A DNA stretch of 64,000 nucleotides from Bacillus sp. SM2101 (GCF_018588585.1 NZ_JAEUFG010000010.1:124001-188000); one strand, 5' to 3'. Shown: positions 27,291 to 36,860, counted from the stretch's first letter. Notes: generated by a model from the letters alone, not told the origin. Numbers and translations: made by a program.

Positions 27291-28655
27291 GTGAAGTCAA
27301 TTCGAATAGGCGCTGCTCAAGGATTTTATGGGGATACAATTGAACCAGCAATTGCAACAGCAAAGCACGGTAATGTCGATTATTTATGCTTTGACTGCCT
27401 AGCAGAATTAACGATGGCAATATTATTAAAGGACCAACAAAAAGATCCTCATCTAGGATATGCAAGGGATATAACTTTATCAATGAAAGCACTGTTACCA
27501 TATGTGAAGAAACAAGGAATGAAGATCCTTACAAACGCGGGAGGTTTGAATCCACTAAGAGCTCAACAAGAAGTCATTCAAATTGCAAGGCAAAATGGGT
27601 TTGAAAACATAAAGGTTGCTGTCGTCACTGGAGATCATATTTATGAAGATTTAGAGGATTTAATAGAACAAGGGGTTTCTCTTGATCATTTTGAGACGAA
27701 TGAGTCCTTTCGTACAGTAAAAGATAAAGTATTGTTTGCAAATGCTTATCTCGGCGCACAGCCCATCGTAGAAGCATTGAAAGAAGGAGCAGATATTGTA
27801 ATCACTGGACGGACGACAGATACCGCGCAATTTTTAGCACCCTTAATATATGAATATAATTGGGGAGATCAGGAGTGGGATAAGCTTGCAAGTGGTGTGT
27901 TTATGGGCCATTTACTAGAGTGTTCTGCGCAATCAACTGGGGGAAATTATAGCGGTGAATGGCATGAAGTTGCTCAAATGGACGAAATAGGTTATCCGAT
28001 TGCTGAATGTCAAGAAAATGGAGAGTTTATCGTCAGTAAGGTAAAGGAGCGCGGCGGTCTTATTACACCAAATACTTTGAAAGAACAAATGCTGTATGAA
28101 ATCCATGATCCATCAGCATATATTACGCCTGATGTTGTTGTTGATTTAATGAATGTGAAGCTCGAACAAGTTGCTGAAAATGAGGTTTTAGTCACAGGTG
28201 TGAAAGGCAAAGCTAAACCAGCTGAATTAAAAGTCGTTATGGGGTTTGACAATGGCTATATGGGGCAAGTAATAACTGGCTTTGCTTGGCCAAATGCATT
28301 GGAAAAAGCGAAAAAAGCAGATGAAATTATTCGCCTTCAAGCAGAGAGGAGCAAACTTCAATTTGATGAGATCAAAACTGAATTCATCGGTTACAACGCG
28401 CTACACGGTCCTTTGGCAACAGAAGTGAGTACCGATTCAAATGAGATTTTTCTTAGAATGGCCATTCGTACAAAATCTAAAAGAGACGCCATTTCTTTTT
28501 CAAGGCTATTTCCACCACTTGCTTTAAATGGCCCACCGAGTATGGGGGCGTATATAGGAAACATCCCACCTAGAAAGCTATTTGGTATGTGGGCAACGCT
28601 TATACCTCGACACCTTGTAGAGGCTAAGATTTCTGTTACGGTTCAGGAGGTGTAA
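27291..28655 (+). CDS. AtuA-like protein (DUF1446 family)
   Basis: A 454-residue protein beginning IRIGAAQGFYGDTIEPAI with DYLCFDCLAELTM and DIVITGRTTDTAQFLAPL, the hallmarks of the acyclic-terpene-utilisation AtuA/DUF1446 family. Its biochemical role is not established. Family members accompany acyl-CoA carboxylase genes in terpene or leucine-type catabolism. The small protein usually fused at the C-terminus is encoded separately by the next gene, 3 bp downstream. Start at 27291 has GGGAGGTGG upstream. Confidence 0.88.
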   Translation: MKSIRIGAAQGFYGDTIEPAIATAKHGNVDYLCFDCLAELTMAILLKDQQKDPHLGYARDITLSMKALLPYVKKQGMKILTNAGGLNPLRAQQEVIQIARQNGFENIKVAVVTGDHIYEDLEDLIEQGVSLDHFETNESFRTVKDKVLFANAYLGAQPIVEALKEGADIVITGRTTDTAQFLAPLIYEYNWGDQEWDKLASGVFMGHLLECSAQSTGGNYSGEWHEVAQMDEIGYPIAECQENGEFIVSKVKERGGLITPNTLKEQMLYEIHDPSAYITPDVVVDLMNVKLEQVAENEVLVTGVKGKAKPAELKVVMGFDNGYMGQVITGFAWPNALEKAKKADEIIRLQAERSKLQFDEIKTEFIGYNALHGPLATEVSTDSNEIFLRMAIRTKSKRDAISFSRLFPPLALNGPPSMGAYIGNIPPRKLFGMWATLIPRHLVEAKISVTVQEV

Positions 28656-28658
28656 AGG

Positions 28659-28985
28659 ATGTCGAAGATACTACTTGCAGAAATAGCTCAAGCTCGTTCA
28701 GGTGATAAAGGCAACACCGTAAATATAGGACTTATTGCTAAAGAGGAACAATGGTATGACATACTCGTTGACCAAGTAACGAGTGCAAAGGTGAAGGAGC
28801 ATTTTGAGGGAATAATACTTGGAAATGTAACAAGGTATGAGCTACCAAACATACACTCACTTAACTTTGTATGTACTAATGCTTTAGATGGGGGTGGATC
28901 AAACTCATTACGATTAGATAACCTCGGAAAATGTTTTGGTTCCAATTTACTGAGGTTAGAAATTGATATATCTCAAGATTTATGA
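28659..28985 (+). CDS. AtuA-like C-terminal (ferredoxin-fold) domain protein
   Basis: A 108-residue protein starting with LAEIAQARSGDKGNTVNIGL, the signature of the domain normally at the C-terminus of full-length AtuA, and ending NLGKCFGSNLLRLEIDI. It probably pairs with the preceding DUF1446 protein as a two-chain equivalent. The ATG is preceded by AGGAGGTGTAAAGG overlapping the previous stop. Function is otherwise unknown. Confidence 0.85.
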   Translation: MSKILLAEIAQARSGDKGNTVNIGLIAKEEQWYDILVDQVTSAKVKEHFEGIILGNVTRYELPNIHSLNFVCTNALDGGGSNSLRLDNLGKCFGSNLLRLEIDISQDL

Positions 28986-29018
28986 AGTATCGACGTTTTT
29001 AAAATTCAGCATCTCAAA

Positions 29019-29032
29019 AACTAACGTTTACA
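29019..29032. promoter_or_regulatory. Candidate cre (CcpA) site
   Basis: The complement reads TGTAAACGTTAGTT, matching the cre core TGTAANCGNT with two mismatches at the 3' end. It lies 25 bp before the first acyl-CoA dehydrogenase gene, where it could impose carbon catabolite repression by roadblock. Low-stringency motif. Confidence 0.4.
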
Positions 29033-29056
29033 TATTTCATTAAGAAAGGAGTGGTA

Positions 29057-30208
29057 ATGATTAAGTATGAACCGTATTTTTCAGATGAACACGAACAGTT
29101 AAGAAAAACGATAAAAAAATTCGTTCAAAAGGAAGTAATTCCTTTCGTAGATGAGTGGGAAGAAGCTGGCGGCTTTCCTAGAAAAATGATGGCAAGAATG
29201 GGTGAGCTCGGATTTTTAGGACTGCGTTACCCTGAAGAAGTTGGAGGGCAAGGCTGGGACTATTTCTCTGGTATTGTGTTAGCTGAAGAGCTTGCGAAAT
29301 GTGGAGCTGGTGGTTTTCCAATGGCTGTTGCTGTTCAAACTGATATGGCAACTCCACCTATATTGGAATTTGGTACAGAGGAACAGCAACAAAAGTTTTT
29401 GAAGCCAGCGTTACGAGGTGAAAAAATCGCTTCAATTGGGATTACAGAACCAAATCACGGATCTGATGTAGCTTCTATTGAAACGAGAGCTAAACGAGAT
29501 GGGAACGAATGGGTTATCAATGGAGCAAAAACGTTTATTACAAATGGTCCGAGTGCTGATTTTATTACACTCGTTACACGAACTTCTGATAGTCCAGGGT
29601 ATAAAGGTATCAGTCTGTTTTTAGTTGAAACGAATCGTCCTGGCTGTACTGTCAGTAGAAAGCTAAACAAGGTAGGTATGCGCTCATCTGATACTGCTGA
29701 ATTTGTATTTGAGGATGTACGTGTACCACATGAAAACTTGTTAGGGAAAGAAGGGCGAGGTTTTGCACAAATTATGTGGGAACTACAAGGAGAGCGATTA
29801 ATAGCTGCCGCTGGGGCAATCGGTATGGCTGATCATGCGTATAATTTAGCTTTGGAATATGCCAAAACGAGAAAGCAATTCAATCAAACTATTAACAACA
29901 ATCAAGTCATTTCACACTTGTTGGTAGAAATGAAAACTGAAATAGAGCTTTGTAGAGAATTAACCTATGCTACTGCGTACAGGTTTGCAAATGGTGAAGT
30001 ACCTAGTAAAGAAATATCCATGGCAAAGTTAACATCTGCAAAAATGTGCCATTGGGTAGCAGATCGAGCATTACAAATTTTCGGAGGAAGCGGATATATG
30101 CTAGAAAATGAAATTCAAAGAATTTGGCGTGATTCTAGAGTGTATCGTATTGGCGGAGGAACCGATGAGGTTATGAAAGAAATTATCGCTAAGCAAATGG
30201 AGCTATAA
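29057..30208 (+). CDS. Acyl-CoA dehydrogenase (first)
   Basis: A 383-residue FAD-dependent acyl-CoA dehydrogenase. Visible features: GITEPNHGSDVASIETRA (FAD/substrate region), GAKTFITNG, RKLNKVGMRSSDTAEFVFEDV, and C-terminal QIFGGSGYMLENEIQRIWRD with RIGGGTDEVMKEIIAK. The usual catalytic glutamate region near 240-250 (MWELQGERLIAAA) is present. Chain-length preference cannot be read. ATG at 29057 has AAAGGAG 5 nt upstream; a GTG two codons earlier is less likely. It is close kin to the next dehydrogenase gene. Confidence 0.92.
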   Translation: MIKYEPYFSDEHEQLRKTIKKFVQKEVIPFVDEWEEAGGFPRKMMARMGELGFLGLRYPEEVGGQGWDYFSGIVLAEELAKCGAGGFPMAVAVQTDMATPPILEFGTEEQQQKFLKPALRGEKIASIGITEPNHGSDVASIETRAKRDGNEWVINGAKTFITNGPSADFITLVTRTSDSPGYKGISLFLVETNRPGCTVSRKLNKVGMRSSDTAEFVFEDVRVPHENLLGKEGRGFAQIMWELQGERLIAAAGAIGMADHAYNLALEYAKTRKQFNQTINNNQVISHLLVEMKTEIELCRELTYATAYRFANGEVPSKEISMAKLTSAKMCHWVADRALQIFGGSGYMLENEIQRIWRDSRVYRIGGGTDEVMKEIIAKQMEL

Positions 30209-30423
30209 GAAAGAGTTTTGCTGTATCGAAAGCTTTTCTGACTGTTTAGCCACTGAACCCAACCTCTCTAGCTGTTTCAACTATTTTTACGCCTTTAGCT
30301 CACTTGTCTAGAAAAATTTAACTCAAGTCATTCATTCGAAGCGAACAGAAATGACGACAGTGCATGTGTTGGTGAGGTGTGTGCTATTTTTTGAATTTCA
30401 ATTTTTTTGGGGGTGAATTGTTC

Positions 30424-31575
30424 ATGACTCACTGGATCTTCACTGAAGAACACAAATTATTTCGTAGAACCGTTCGAAAGTTTGTGGAAAAGGAAGTCAA
30501 GCCTTATGTTAATGAGTGGGAAAAGGAAGGTGAAATCCCACGCAGCCTTTTTAAGCGAATCGGAGACCTAGGTTATTTAGGTATTAAAGTGCCAAAGAAG
30601 TATGGAGGATTAGGTTTAGATTATATTACTGAAGCCGTTTTTCTTGAGGAGTTAACAAAATGTGGCTCGGGTGGTGTAGGTGCTGCGATTGGAGGCTCCA
30701 TTGGAATTGCCATGACTCCTCTTTTGAATTTTGGTAACGATCATCAAAAGACAAAATATGTTCAACCTACGATTGCTGGGGATATGGTGGGAGCCCTTGG
30801 GATAACTGAGCCAAACGCTGGAAGTGATGTCTCCTCTCTGCGTACGACTGCTACAAAAAAAGATGGATATTATGAGTTAAATGGATCAAAGACGTTCATT
30901 ACAAATGGTGTAAATGCCGATTATGTCGTAGTTGCTGCCAAAACGAGAAATGAGCCACTGCATAAAAATATTAGCTTGTTTATCGTTGAAACAGGATGGG
31001 ATGGCTTCGATGTTGGAAAGCCTTTGCAAAAACTAGGTTGGCGAAGCTCTGATACTGGGGAGTTATTCTTTGAAAACGTAGCAATACCTGAAGAAAATCT
31101 AATTGGAAAAGTGAACGATGGCTTTTATTATATTATGAAAAATTTTCAATGGGAAAGAATTATCTTATCGTTAGCATGTGTAGCTCAGGCGGAAATGGCA
31201 CTGGAGGCAAGCATGAAATATAGTTCCGAAAGAATACAATTTAATCAACCAATTTCAGCATTTCAAGTGAATCGACACAAAATGGTTGATATGGCTGTAG
31301 ATATTGAAAAAGCAAAGCATATGACTTATCGAGCGTTATATTTATTCAATGAAGGTAAAGACATCACGACTGAAGCGACATTTGCGAAAGTTTATGCTGG
31401 GGAGATGGTAAATAGGGTCTGTGATGAAGCTATGCAAATCTTTGGTGGGGCAGGGTACATGATGGAATATGATGTACAACGTTATTGGCGAGATGCTAGA
31501 GTCCAATCGATTGGAGGTGGTACGACACAAATTATGAATGAAATTCTATCAAAGCAACTACAAATAGTAGATTAG
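30424..31575 (+). CDS. Acyl-CoA dehydrogenase (second)
   Basis: A 383-residue paralogue with the same landmarks: LGITEPNAGSDVSSL, GSKTFITNGVNADYV, KLGWRSSDTGELFFENV, MKNFQWERIILSL and QIFGGAGYMMEYDVQRYWRD. An in-frame ATG at 30379 would add 15 hydrophobic residues; ATG at 30424 is preceded by GGGGGTG and matches family N-termini (HWIFTEEHKLFRR). It lies 215 bp after the first dehydrogenase. Two dehydrogenases suggest two oxidation steps or substrates. Confidence 0.92.
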   Translation: MTHWIFTEEHKLFRRTVRKFVEKEVKPYVNEWEKEGEIPRSLFKRIGDLGYLGIKVPKKYGGLGLDYITEAVFLEELTKCGSGGVGAAIGGSIGIAMTPLLNFGNDHQKTKYVQPTIAGDMVGALGITEPNAGSDVSSLRTTATKKDGYYELNGSKTFITNGVNADYVVVAAKTRNEPLHKNISLFIVETGWDGFDVGKPLQKLGWRSSDTGELFFENVAIPEENLIGKVNDGFYYIMKNFQWERIILSLACVAQAEMALEASMKYSSERIQFNQPISAFQVNRHKMVDMAVDIEKAKHMTYRALYLFNEGKDITTEATFAKVYAGEMVNRVCDEAMQIFGGAGYMMEYDVQRYWRDARVQSIGGGTTQIMNEILSKQLQIVD

Positions 31576-31867
31576 TAAATTAAGAAATGAAGTCGTTAAT
31601 AGATCGATTTTACAAACTGATTTTTACTCTATTGATGATGTTAAAATTTCACATCAAATATAACAACTGTTATGCTGAATTAGTTTAACCTTATGTCAGA
31701 GGGATAGTATACCCAACTCTATTAAGTATATATCAACTCTTTGGTCGACGGGATTTCATTCGCTCTCCGTTAATGAAAGCGCTTTAATATTATGTAAGTA
31801 TCTGCTCTATAATAGCAAGCTGGTCATGGATAAGTAAGGCTTAAATATCAAAAAAAGAGGTGTTCAT
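31576..31867. other. Intergenic region with cre-like site before acyl-CoA ligase
   Basis: No ORF. It contains the cre-like palindrome at 31774-31787 (listed separately) and a TATAAT at 31808-31813 that may be the -10 of the ligase gene; the -35 is weak and would overlap the cre site. Confidence 0.5.
31774..31787. promoter_or_regulatory. cre (CcpA) operator upstream of acyl-CoA ligase
   Basis: TGAAAGCGCTTTAA has a single mismatch to the near-palindromic cre TGAAAGCGCTTTCA. It sits 21 bp before a TATAAT, covering the expected -35 area, suited to catabolite repression of the downstream ligase gene. Confidence 0.75.
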
Positions 31868-33415
31868 ATGATGATTAACGAGATCAACAGAATTGCCATT
31901 GGGGATATGTTAAGAAGAACAGCTAACAGAGTGCCTGAAAAAATAGCCCTTGTTGATGGTGACGTTGAGTTAACGTATAAACAACTAGACAATGCAGTTA
32001 ATCAATTTGCTAACTATTTGTTAAATAATGAATTTAACAAAGGTGATTGTGTAGCTACCATTGCTGGGAATTCCTACGAACATGTAATCGCTATTTTTGG
32101 TATAGCAAAAGCAGGATTAACATGGGTACCCATTAACCCGCATATATCAATCCAAGAAAAGCTATATATTCTCGATGAGGTGAAGGCATCGATCATCCTT
32201 GGTGATGCACCGTTGTTAAGGCAAGATTATGAGAGCTTAAAGGCAAAACACTTATTATATTTTAATAACACCTCAGAAGAACAATTAGCATTTCTTGCTG
32301 CTTTCAATGACGAATCTACAGATGAACCGGTAGTTGATATTCATGATCGTGATGTAGCTCAAATTATGTTTACGAGTGGAACGACAGGAAACCCGAAAGG
32401 TGTCATGATCAGTCATACGAGTGTCTATGTATCAAGCTTAGCAAACATTATTGAAAACAAATTGAAGCAAGAGGATGTCGTAACGATTATGTTACCGATG
32501 TTTCATTGTGCGCAACATGCATTTCTTACATCGTTTATAAATATAGGGGCAAAGAATATCATTTATAAAGCTTTTGAACCAGAGGCTTTTATGCAAACAG
32601 TCCAAGAGGAAAAGGTTACGGTTATGTTTGCCTTACCTATTATGTATCGAGCCATTATTCATCATCCAAAAAGAGAACACTATGATCTTTCATCTCTCGA
32701 AACGTGTATGTATGGGATGGCTCCTATGGATAAGTTTACTTTAGAAAAAGGCATAACCGAATTGAATGCAAATTTTTTATTAGGTACTGGGCAAACAGAA
32801 ATGTATCCAGGTACGATGTTTTTTAAACCAGAAGAACAGTTACGCCGATTCGGATCTTATTGGGGTACGAGTAGTTTAATTAACGATACAGTGATTATGG
32901 ATGGCGAAGGTAACATCCTCAGTAAAAATCAAGTCGGTGAAATCGTCCACCGTGGTCCGAACGTCATGAATGGATATTTAAATAATAAACAAGCTACCGA
33001 GCAAACGCGTATGTTTGATTGGCATCATACAGGAGACTTAGGTTATTGGGATGATGAGGGACAAATGGTTTTTGTAGATCGAAAAAAAGACATGATTAAA
33101 ACTGGTGGAGAAAATGTGGCATCTATAAAGGTAGAACAAACAATTATTAATCACGCTAAAGTTCAAAATGTAGTAGTTGTAGGGTTGCCACACGATCACT
33201 GGAGTGAGGCAGTGACTGCATTTGTAATTCCAAAAGAGGGAATGGATTTAACGGCTGAAGAAATTATTGCATATTGCAAGCAATATTTAGGAGGATTCCA
33301 GGTTCCTAAGGATGTCGTTATCGTAAATGAATTACCTATGACATCCACTGGAAAAATACAGAAACATCATATTCGAAAACAATATCAAGAACACTATGCT
33401 CACGCGAAGTCTTAA
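31868..33415 (+). CDS. AMP-forming acyl-CoA synthetase (first)
   Basis: A 515-residue ANL-superfamily ligase. It has the P-loop IMFTSGTTGNPKGVM, the adenylate-binding LGTGQTEMYPG, HTGDLGYWDDEGQM, DRKKDMIKTGGENVAS and the C-terminal catalytic lysine in STGKIQKHHIRK. It activates a carboxylic acid to its CoA thioester at the expense of ATP, feeding the cluster's beta-oxidation-type enzymes. Substrate is unknown. It is expressed from its own promoter region carrying a cre site. ATG at 31868 is followed by a second ATG; AAAGAGGTG lies upstream. Confidence 0.9.
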   Translation: MMINEINRIAIGDMLRRTANRVPEKIALVDGDVELTYKQLDNAVNQFANYLLNNEFNKGDCVATIAGNSYEHVIAIFGIAKAGLTWVPINPHISIQEKLYILDEVKASIILGDAPLLRQDYESLKAKHLLYFNNTSEEQLAFLAAFNDESTDEPVVDIHDRDVAQIMFTSGTTGNPKGVMISHTSVYVSSLANIIENKLKQEDVVTIMLPMFHCAQHAFLTSFINIGAKNIIYKAFEPEAFMQTVQEEKVTVMFALPIMYRAIIHHPKREHYDLSSLETCMYGMAPMDKFTLEKGITELNANFLLGTGQTEMYPGTMFFKPEEQLRRFGSYWGTSSLINDTVIMDGEGNILSKNQVGEIVHRGPNVMNGYLNNKQATEQTRMFDWHHTGDLGYWDDEGQMVFVDRKKDMIKTGGENVASIKVEQTIINHAKVQNVVVVGLPHDHWSEAVTAFVIPKEGMDLTAEEIIAYCKQYLGGFQVPKDVVIVNELPMTSTGKIQKHHIRKQYQEHYAHAKS

Positions 33416-33500
33416 TAAAAAATACCATTCACTCTGACAAAAACATTTTTTCGAAACAAGACTAAGTAACAAGTAAATAAGTGAAAGGTGGGTTAACACA

Positions 33501-35018
33501 ATGAACAAAGGAATAGGGTCATGGCTAACATATCATAGTGAACAGAGACCTGAACAAGCTGCTCTCATATACAAAGATAAAACAATCACGTATAAGGAGT
33601 TAAATATTAGAGTTAATAAACTGGCTAATAGTTTTCTTAAGCTAGGAGTTCGATTTGGAGATAGAGTTAATGCTCTCCTTTTTAACTCAAATGAATGTAT
33701 GGAAACGATGTTTGCTTGTGCTAAAATTGGTGCTATTTTTGTACCGATAAATTTTCGTCTTAGCATTGATGAAATTGAATACATTGTTCGAGATTCTGGA
33801 ACAGGTCATTTAATCTACGATGAAAGAATGACTCAAGCAGTGAATGCATTGCGTGAAAGAATAAAAGACTTAAATTATTTCATCCATGTTGGTCACTCTC
33901 CAGATTTAGTAGATTTATCTTACGAAAATTTAATAGATCAGTCATTGGGGAATGAGCCTGAATTTGAACTGAGCGAAAAAGATGTTCATATGATGATGTA
34001 TACGTCTGGTACGACTGGAAAACCAAAAGGAGCAATGTTAACTCACGGAAATACACAATGGAATGCAATTAATGCGATTCAATTTTTGGCTTTCAAAGAA
34101 GATGACATTACTTTAACTGTGGCACCTTTATTCCATATTGGTGGGATGAATATTCTTACGACCCCTGTACTATATAAAGGAGGGACTGTCGTTCTTCAAG
34201 ACCATTTTCAACCAGATAAGGTACTACATGCGATCCAAGCTTATAAAGTAACTAGTCTATTTCTTGTTCCTGCAATGTGGATGGCTCTCTTACATTCTAA
34301 CCTCATTAATGACTATGATGTATCATCTTTTCGATTTTGCATTTCTGGTGGCGCACCATGTCCTCTCACAGTGATTGAATTTTTTCAGCAAAGACAAGTA
34401 CCGTTATATGAAGGGTTTGGATTAACTGAAACAGCTCCATTTGTAAGCTTACTAGATGCTAAAAATGCTTATCGAAAGATGGGTTCAGTTGGTAAGAACC
34501 CTATACACACGGAAGTGAAAATTGTTAATGACTTAGGAAGCCGTGTAGAACATGGTGAAGTTGGTGAATTATTAGTCAAAGGCCCTAATGTGTTTGCTGG
34601 ATATTGGAATAAACCACTTGAAACGAAGAAGGCTATTAAAGATAGTTGGTTCTATACAGGTGATTTAGCCAGAATGGATGATGAGGGTTTTATTTATATT
34701 GTAGATAGAAAGAAAGATATGATTATAAGTGGTGGAGAAAATATTTATCCTGCAGAAGTGGAACAAGTTTTATATAAGCATCCTGATATCAAAGAAGTTG
34801 CCGTAGTTGGGGCAGTAGATGAGACATGGGGTGAGGTCCCTAGGGCATATATTGTCCTACATGATACCGACAAAAATTTGACAATCGAACACTTCACAAC
34901 ATTTTGTAATGGAAAGCTCGCAAATTATAAGATTCCTAAACATATAGAGTTACTTTCTAATCTACCTCGAAATGCAACTGGCAAAGTGTTAAAAACTCAA
35001 CTAAGAAGCATGCTGTGA
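33501..35018 (+). CDS. AMP-forming acyl-CoA synthetase (second)
   Basis: A 505-residue ANL-family enzyme with MMYTSGTTGKPKGAML, YEGFGLTETAPFV, YTGDLARMDDEGF, VDRKKDMIISGGENIYPAEV and the C-terminal ATGKVLK lysine motif. It resembles long- or medium-chain fatty acid and crotonobetaine-type ligases; substrate not decidable. ATG at 33501 is preceded by AAAGGTGGG. It lies 85 bp after the first ligase and 52 bp before the second hydratase gene, so it is likely in the same transcription unit. Confidence 0.9.
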   Translation: MNKGIGSWLTYHSEQRPEQAALIYKDKTITYKELNIRVNKLANSFLKLGVRFGDRVNALLFNSNECMETMFACAKIGAIFVPINFRLSIDEIEYIVRDSGTGHLIYDERMTQAVNALRERIKDLNYFIHVGHSPDLVDLSYENLIDQSLGNEPEFELSEKDVHMMMYTSGTTGKPKGAMLTHGNTQWNAINAIQFLAFKEDDITLTVAPLFHIGGMNILTTPVLYKGGTVVLQDHFQPDKVLHAIQAYKVTSLFLVPAMWMALLHSNLINDYDVSSFRFCISGGAPCPLTVIEFFQQRQVPLYEGFGLTETAPFVSLLDAKNAYRKMGSVGKNPIHTEVKIVNDLGSRVEHGEVGELLVKGPNVFAGYWNKPLETKKAIKDSWFYTGDLARMDDEGFIYIVDRKKDMIISGGENIYPAEVEQVLYKHPDIKEVAVVGAVDETWGEVPRAYIVLHDTDKNLTIEHFTTFCNGKLANYKIPKHIELLSNLPRNATGKVLKTQLRSML

Positions 35019-35070
35019 TAGTACTTAAACTGTCTTAGTTTTATAAGAGAAACAAAAGGAGGAACATAAA

Positions 35071-35850
35071 ATGATGAATAATTTAGTATTATACGAATTG
35101 CTAGATCGTACAGCTGTAATTACGTTGAATAATCCTGATAAGCTAAATGCACTGTCTTTTGATTTAATTGAGGAACTTGAAGGAGCTATTCGAAAAGCGG
35201 AGAAGGATGAACATGTGCAAAGTATTATTTTGACAGGTACTGGTCGTGCATTTAGTTCAGGAGGGAACGTAACTGATTTTCCAGATTTGAATGCAGTGAA
35301 CGGGCGTAAATATTTGATAGAGGGACATGATTTACTTAAAAGAATTTATGCTTTGGAAAAGCCAGTTATTGCAGCTGTCAATGGATTAGCAGTTGGAGGA
35401 GGGTTTAATTTAGCTCTTTGTTGTGACTTTGTTTTAGCTTCAGAGAAAGCTGTTTTTTCTCAAATTTTTTCAAAAATTGGTCTAGTTCCTGATATGGGAG
35501 GAATGTTTCTTTTACCGCGCACCGTTGGGTTACAAAGGGCAAAGGAGCTTATGTATTCAGGACGAAAAATTACTGTAAAAGAAGCGTTTGAATATGGTAT
35601 TGTGCTTGAATTAGTATCTGCAGAACATTTAATGGAACGAGCAGTTGAATTTGCGAAAACAATAACAGAAGGTGCTCCAAATGCAATTGCATTAGCTAAG
35701 TCAATTTTAAACCATAGTTTTGAATCAAGCTTTGATCAAATTTTAGCTGAAGAAGCTATGGCACAAGGTATTGCCTTTACAACGAAAGATCATAGAGAAG
35801 GAGTAACGTCATTTTTTGAGAAAAGACAACCACAATTTTCTGGTAGGTAA
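35071..35850 (+). CDS. Enoyl-CoA hydratase/isomerase family protein (second)
   Basis: A 259-residue crotonase-fold protein with AFSSGGNVTDF and AAVNGLAVGGGFNLAL forming the oxyanion hole. At the catalytic site it has FSKIGLVPDMGGMFLLPR: the first hydratase glutamate is absent and an aspartate holds the second position, a pattern I associate with isomerase-type members such as PaaG rather than classic hydratases. Start ATG-ATG at 35071 follows GGAGG. Placed between the second ligase and the nitronate monooxygenase-like gene. Confidence 0.85.
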   Translation: MMNNLVLYELLDRTAVITLNNPDKLNALSFDLIEELEGAIRKAEKDEHVQSIILTGTGRAFSSGGNVTDFPDLNAVNGRKYLIEGHDLLKRIYALEKPVIAAVNGLAVGGGFNLALCCDFVLASEKAVFSQIFSKIGLVPDMGGMFLLPRTVGLQRAKELMYSGRKITVKEAFEYGIVLELVSAEHLMERAVEFAKTITEGAPNAIALAKSILNHSFESSFDQILAEEAMAQGIAFTTKDHREGVTSFFEKRQPQFSGR

Positions 35851-35882
35851 TTAGTGTATGAATTAAAAAGGGGGGAAAGATA

Positions 35883-36854
35883 ATGAACGAAAAACTGCCG
35901 AAACATATGACTACAAATATAACTTTACCAGTCATTTCAGCACCAATGTTTCTCATATCAAGTCCAAAGTTAGTTATTGAAAGTTGTAAGTTAGGTGTCA
36001 TAGGTTCGTTTCCAACATTGAATGCTAGAACAGTAGATATATTAGAAGATTGGATGGCTGAAATTTCAACAGAGCTAGCTATTGCAAAAAAAGAAGACCC
36101 TCAACTGAAAGTTGCACCATGGGCTGTCAATTTTATCGTTCATCAAACAAATCCGCGATATGAGGAAGACTTACGGTTAATAACTAAATATCAGCCCCCA
36201 ATTGTTATTACATCACTTGGAAATCCGTCAGCTGTTGTTGAAATTGTTCATCAATACGGTGGTCTTGTCTTTGCTGATGTAAGTAACATTCCTCATGCTC
36301 GCAAAGCTGCGAAAACGGGAGTTGACGGCTTAATTCTAGTATGTTCAGGTGCAGGAGGGCATGCTGGAACAATTAATAGCTTTGCTTTTGCAGGAGAAGT
36401 AAGAAAATTTTGGGATGGCATTACAGTCTTGGCAGGTTGCATCACGACGGGACGTGATATTCTTGCAGTTGAAGCTTTAGGTATGGACATGGCTTACATT
36501 GGAACGAGATTTATAAGTGCAAAGGAGAGCTTTGCAAGTGAAGATTATAGAGATATGTTAATAGATGCTTCTGTAGATGATCTTATTTATACTGATGCCA
36601 TTAGTGGTGTATACGCTAATTACCTAAAGGAAAGTATTTTAAATGCTGGTATTGATATAAATGAACTTGAAAAGAAACAAACTGTTGACTTTTCATTTAT
36701 GAACCAAACAAATGCGAAAGCATGGAAGGATATTTTTTCAGCAGGGCAAGGAGTTGGTCAGATAAGTAGAGCTCAAACAGTTGCTGAAATTATTGAGGAA
36801 ATGCAAAATGAGTATCATTTAGCTAAAGGTAGGTTGTCTGAAACGCTCGTTTAG
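35883..36854 (+). CDS. Nitronate monooxygenase-like FMN enzyme
   Basis: A 323-residue TIM-barrel protein of the 2-nitropropane dioxygenase/nitronate monooxygenase family. Supporting segments are VISAPMFLIS at the N-terminus, LILVCSGAGGHAGTI (phosphate/FMN region and catalytic His), a tail of the barrel with TTGRDILAVEALGMDMAYIGTRF. Many members in acyl-CoA clusters are annotated on fold alone and their true substrate is unknown. Start ATG at 35883 follows AAGGGGGGAAAG. It is the last gene of the cluster; no clear terminator follows, only a repeat copy. Confidence 0.85.
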   Translation: MNEKLPKHMTTNITLPVISAPMFLISSPKLVIESCKLGVIGSFPTLNARTVDILEDWMAEISTELAIAKKEDPQLKVAPWAVNFIVHQTNPRYEEDLRLITKYQPPIVITSLGNPSAVVEIVHQYGGLVFADVSNIPHARKAAKTGVDGLILVCSGAGGHAGTINSFAFAGEVRKFWDGITVLAGCITTGRDILAVEALGMDMAYIGTRFISAKESFASEDYRDMLIDASVDDLIYTDAISGVYANYLKESILNAGIDINELEKKQTVDFSFMNQTNAKAWKDIFSAGQGVGQISRAQTVAEIIEEMQNEYHLAKGRLSETLV

Positions 36855-36860
36855 CTTTAA

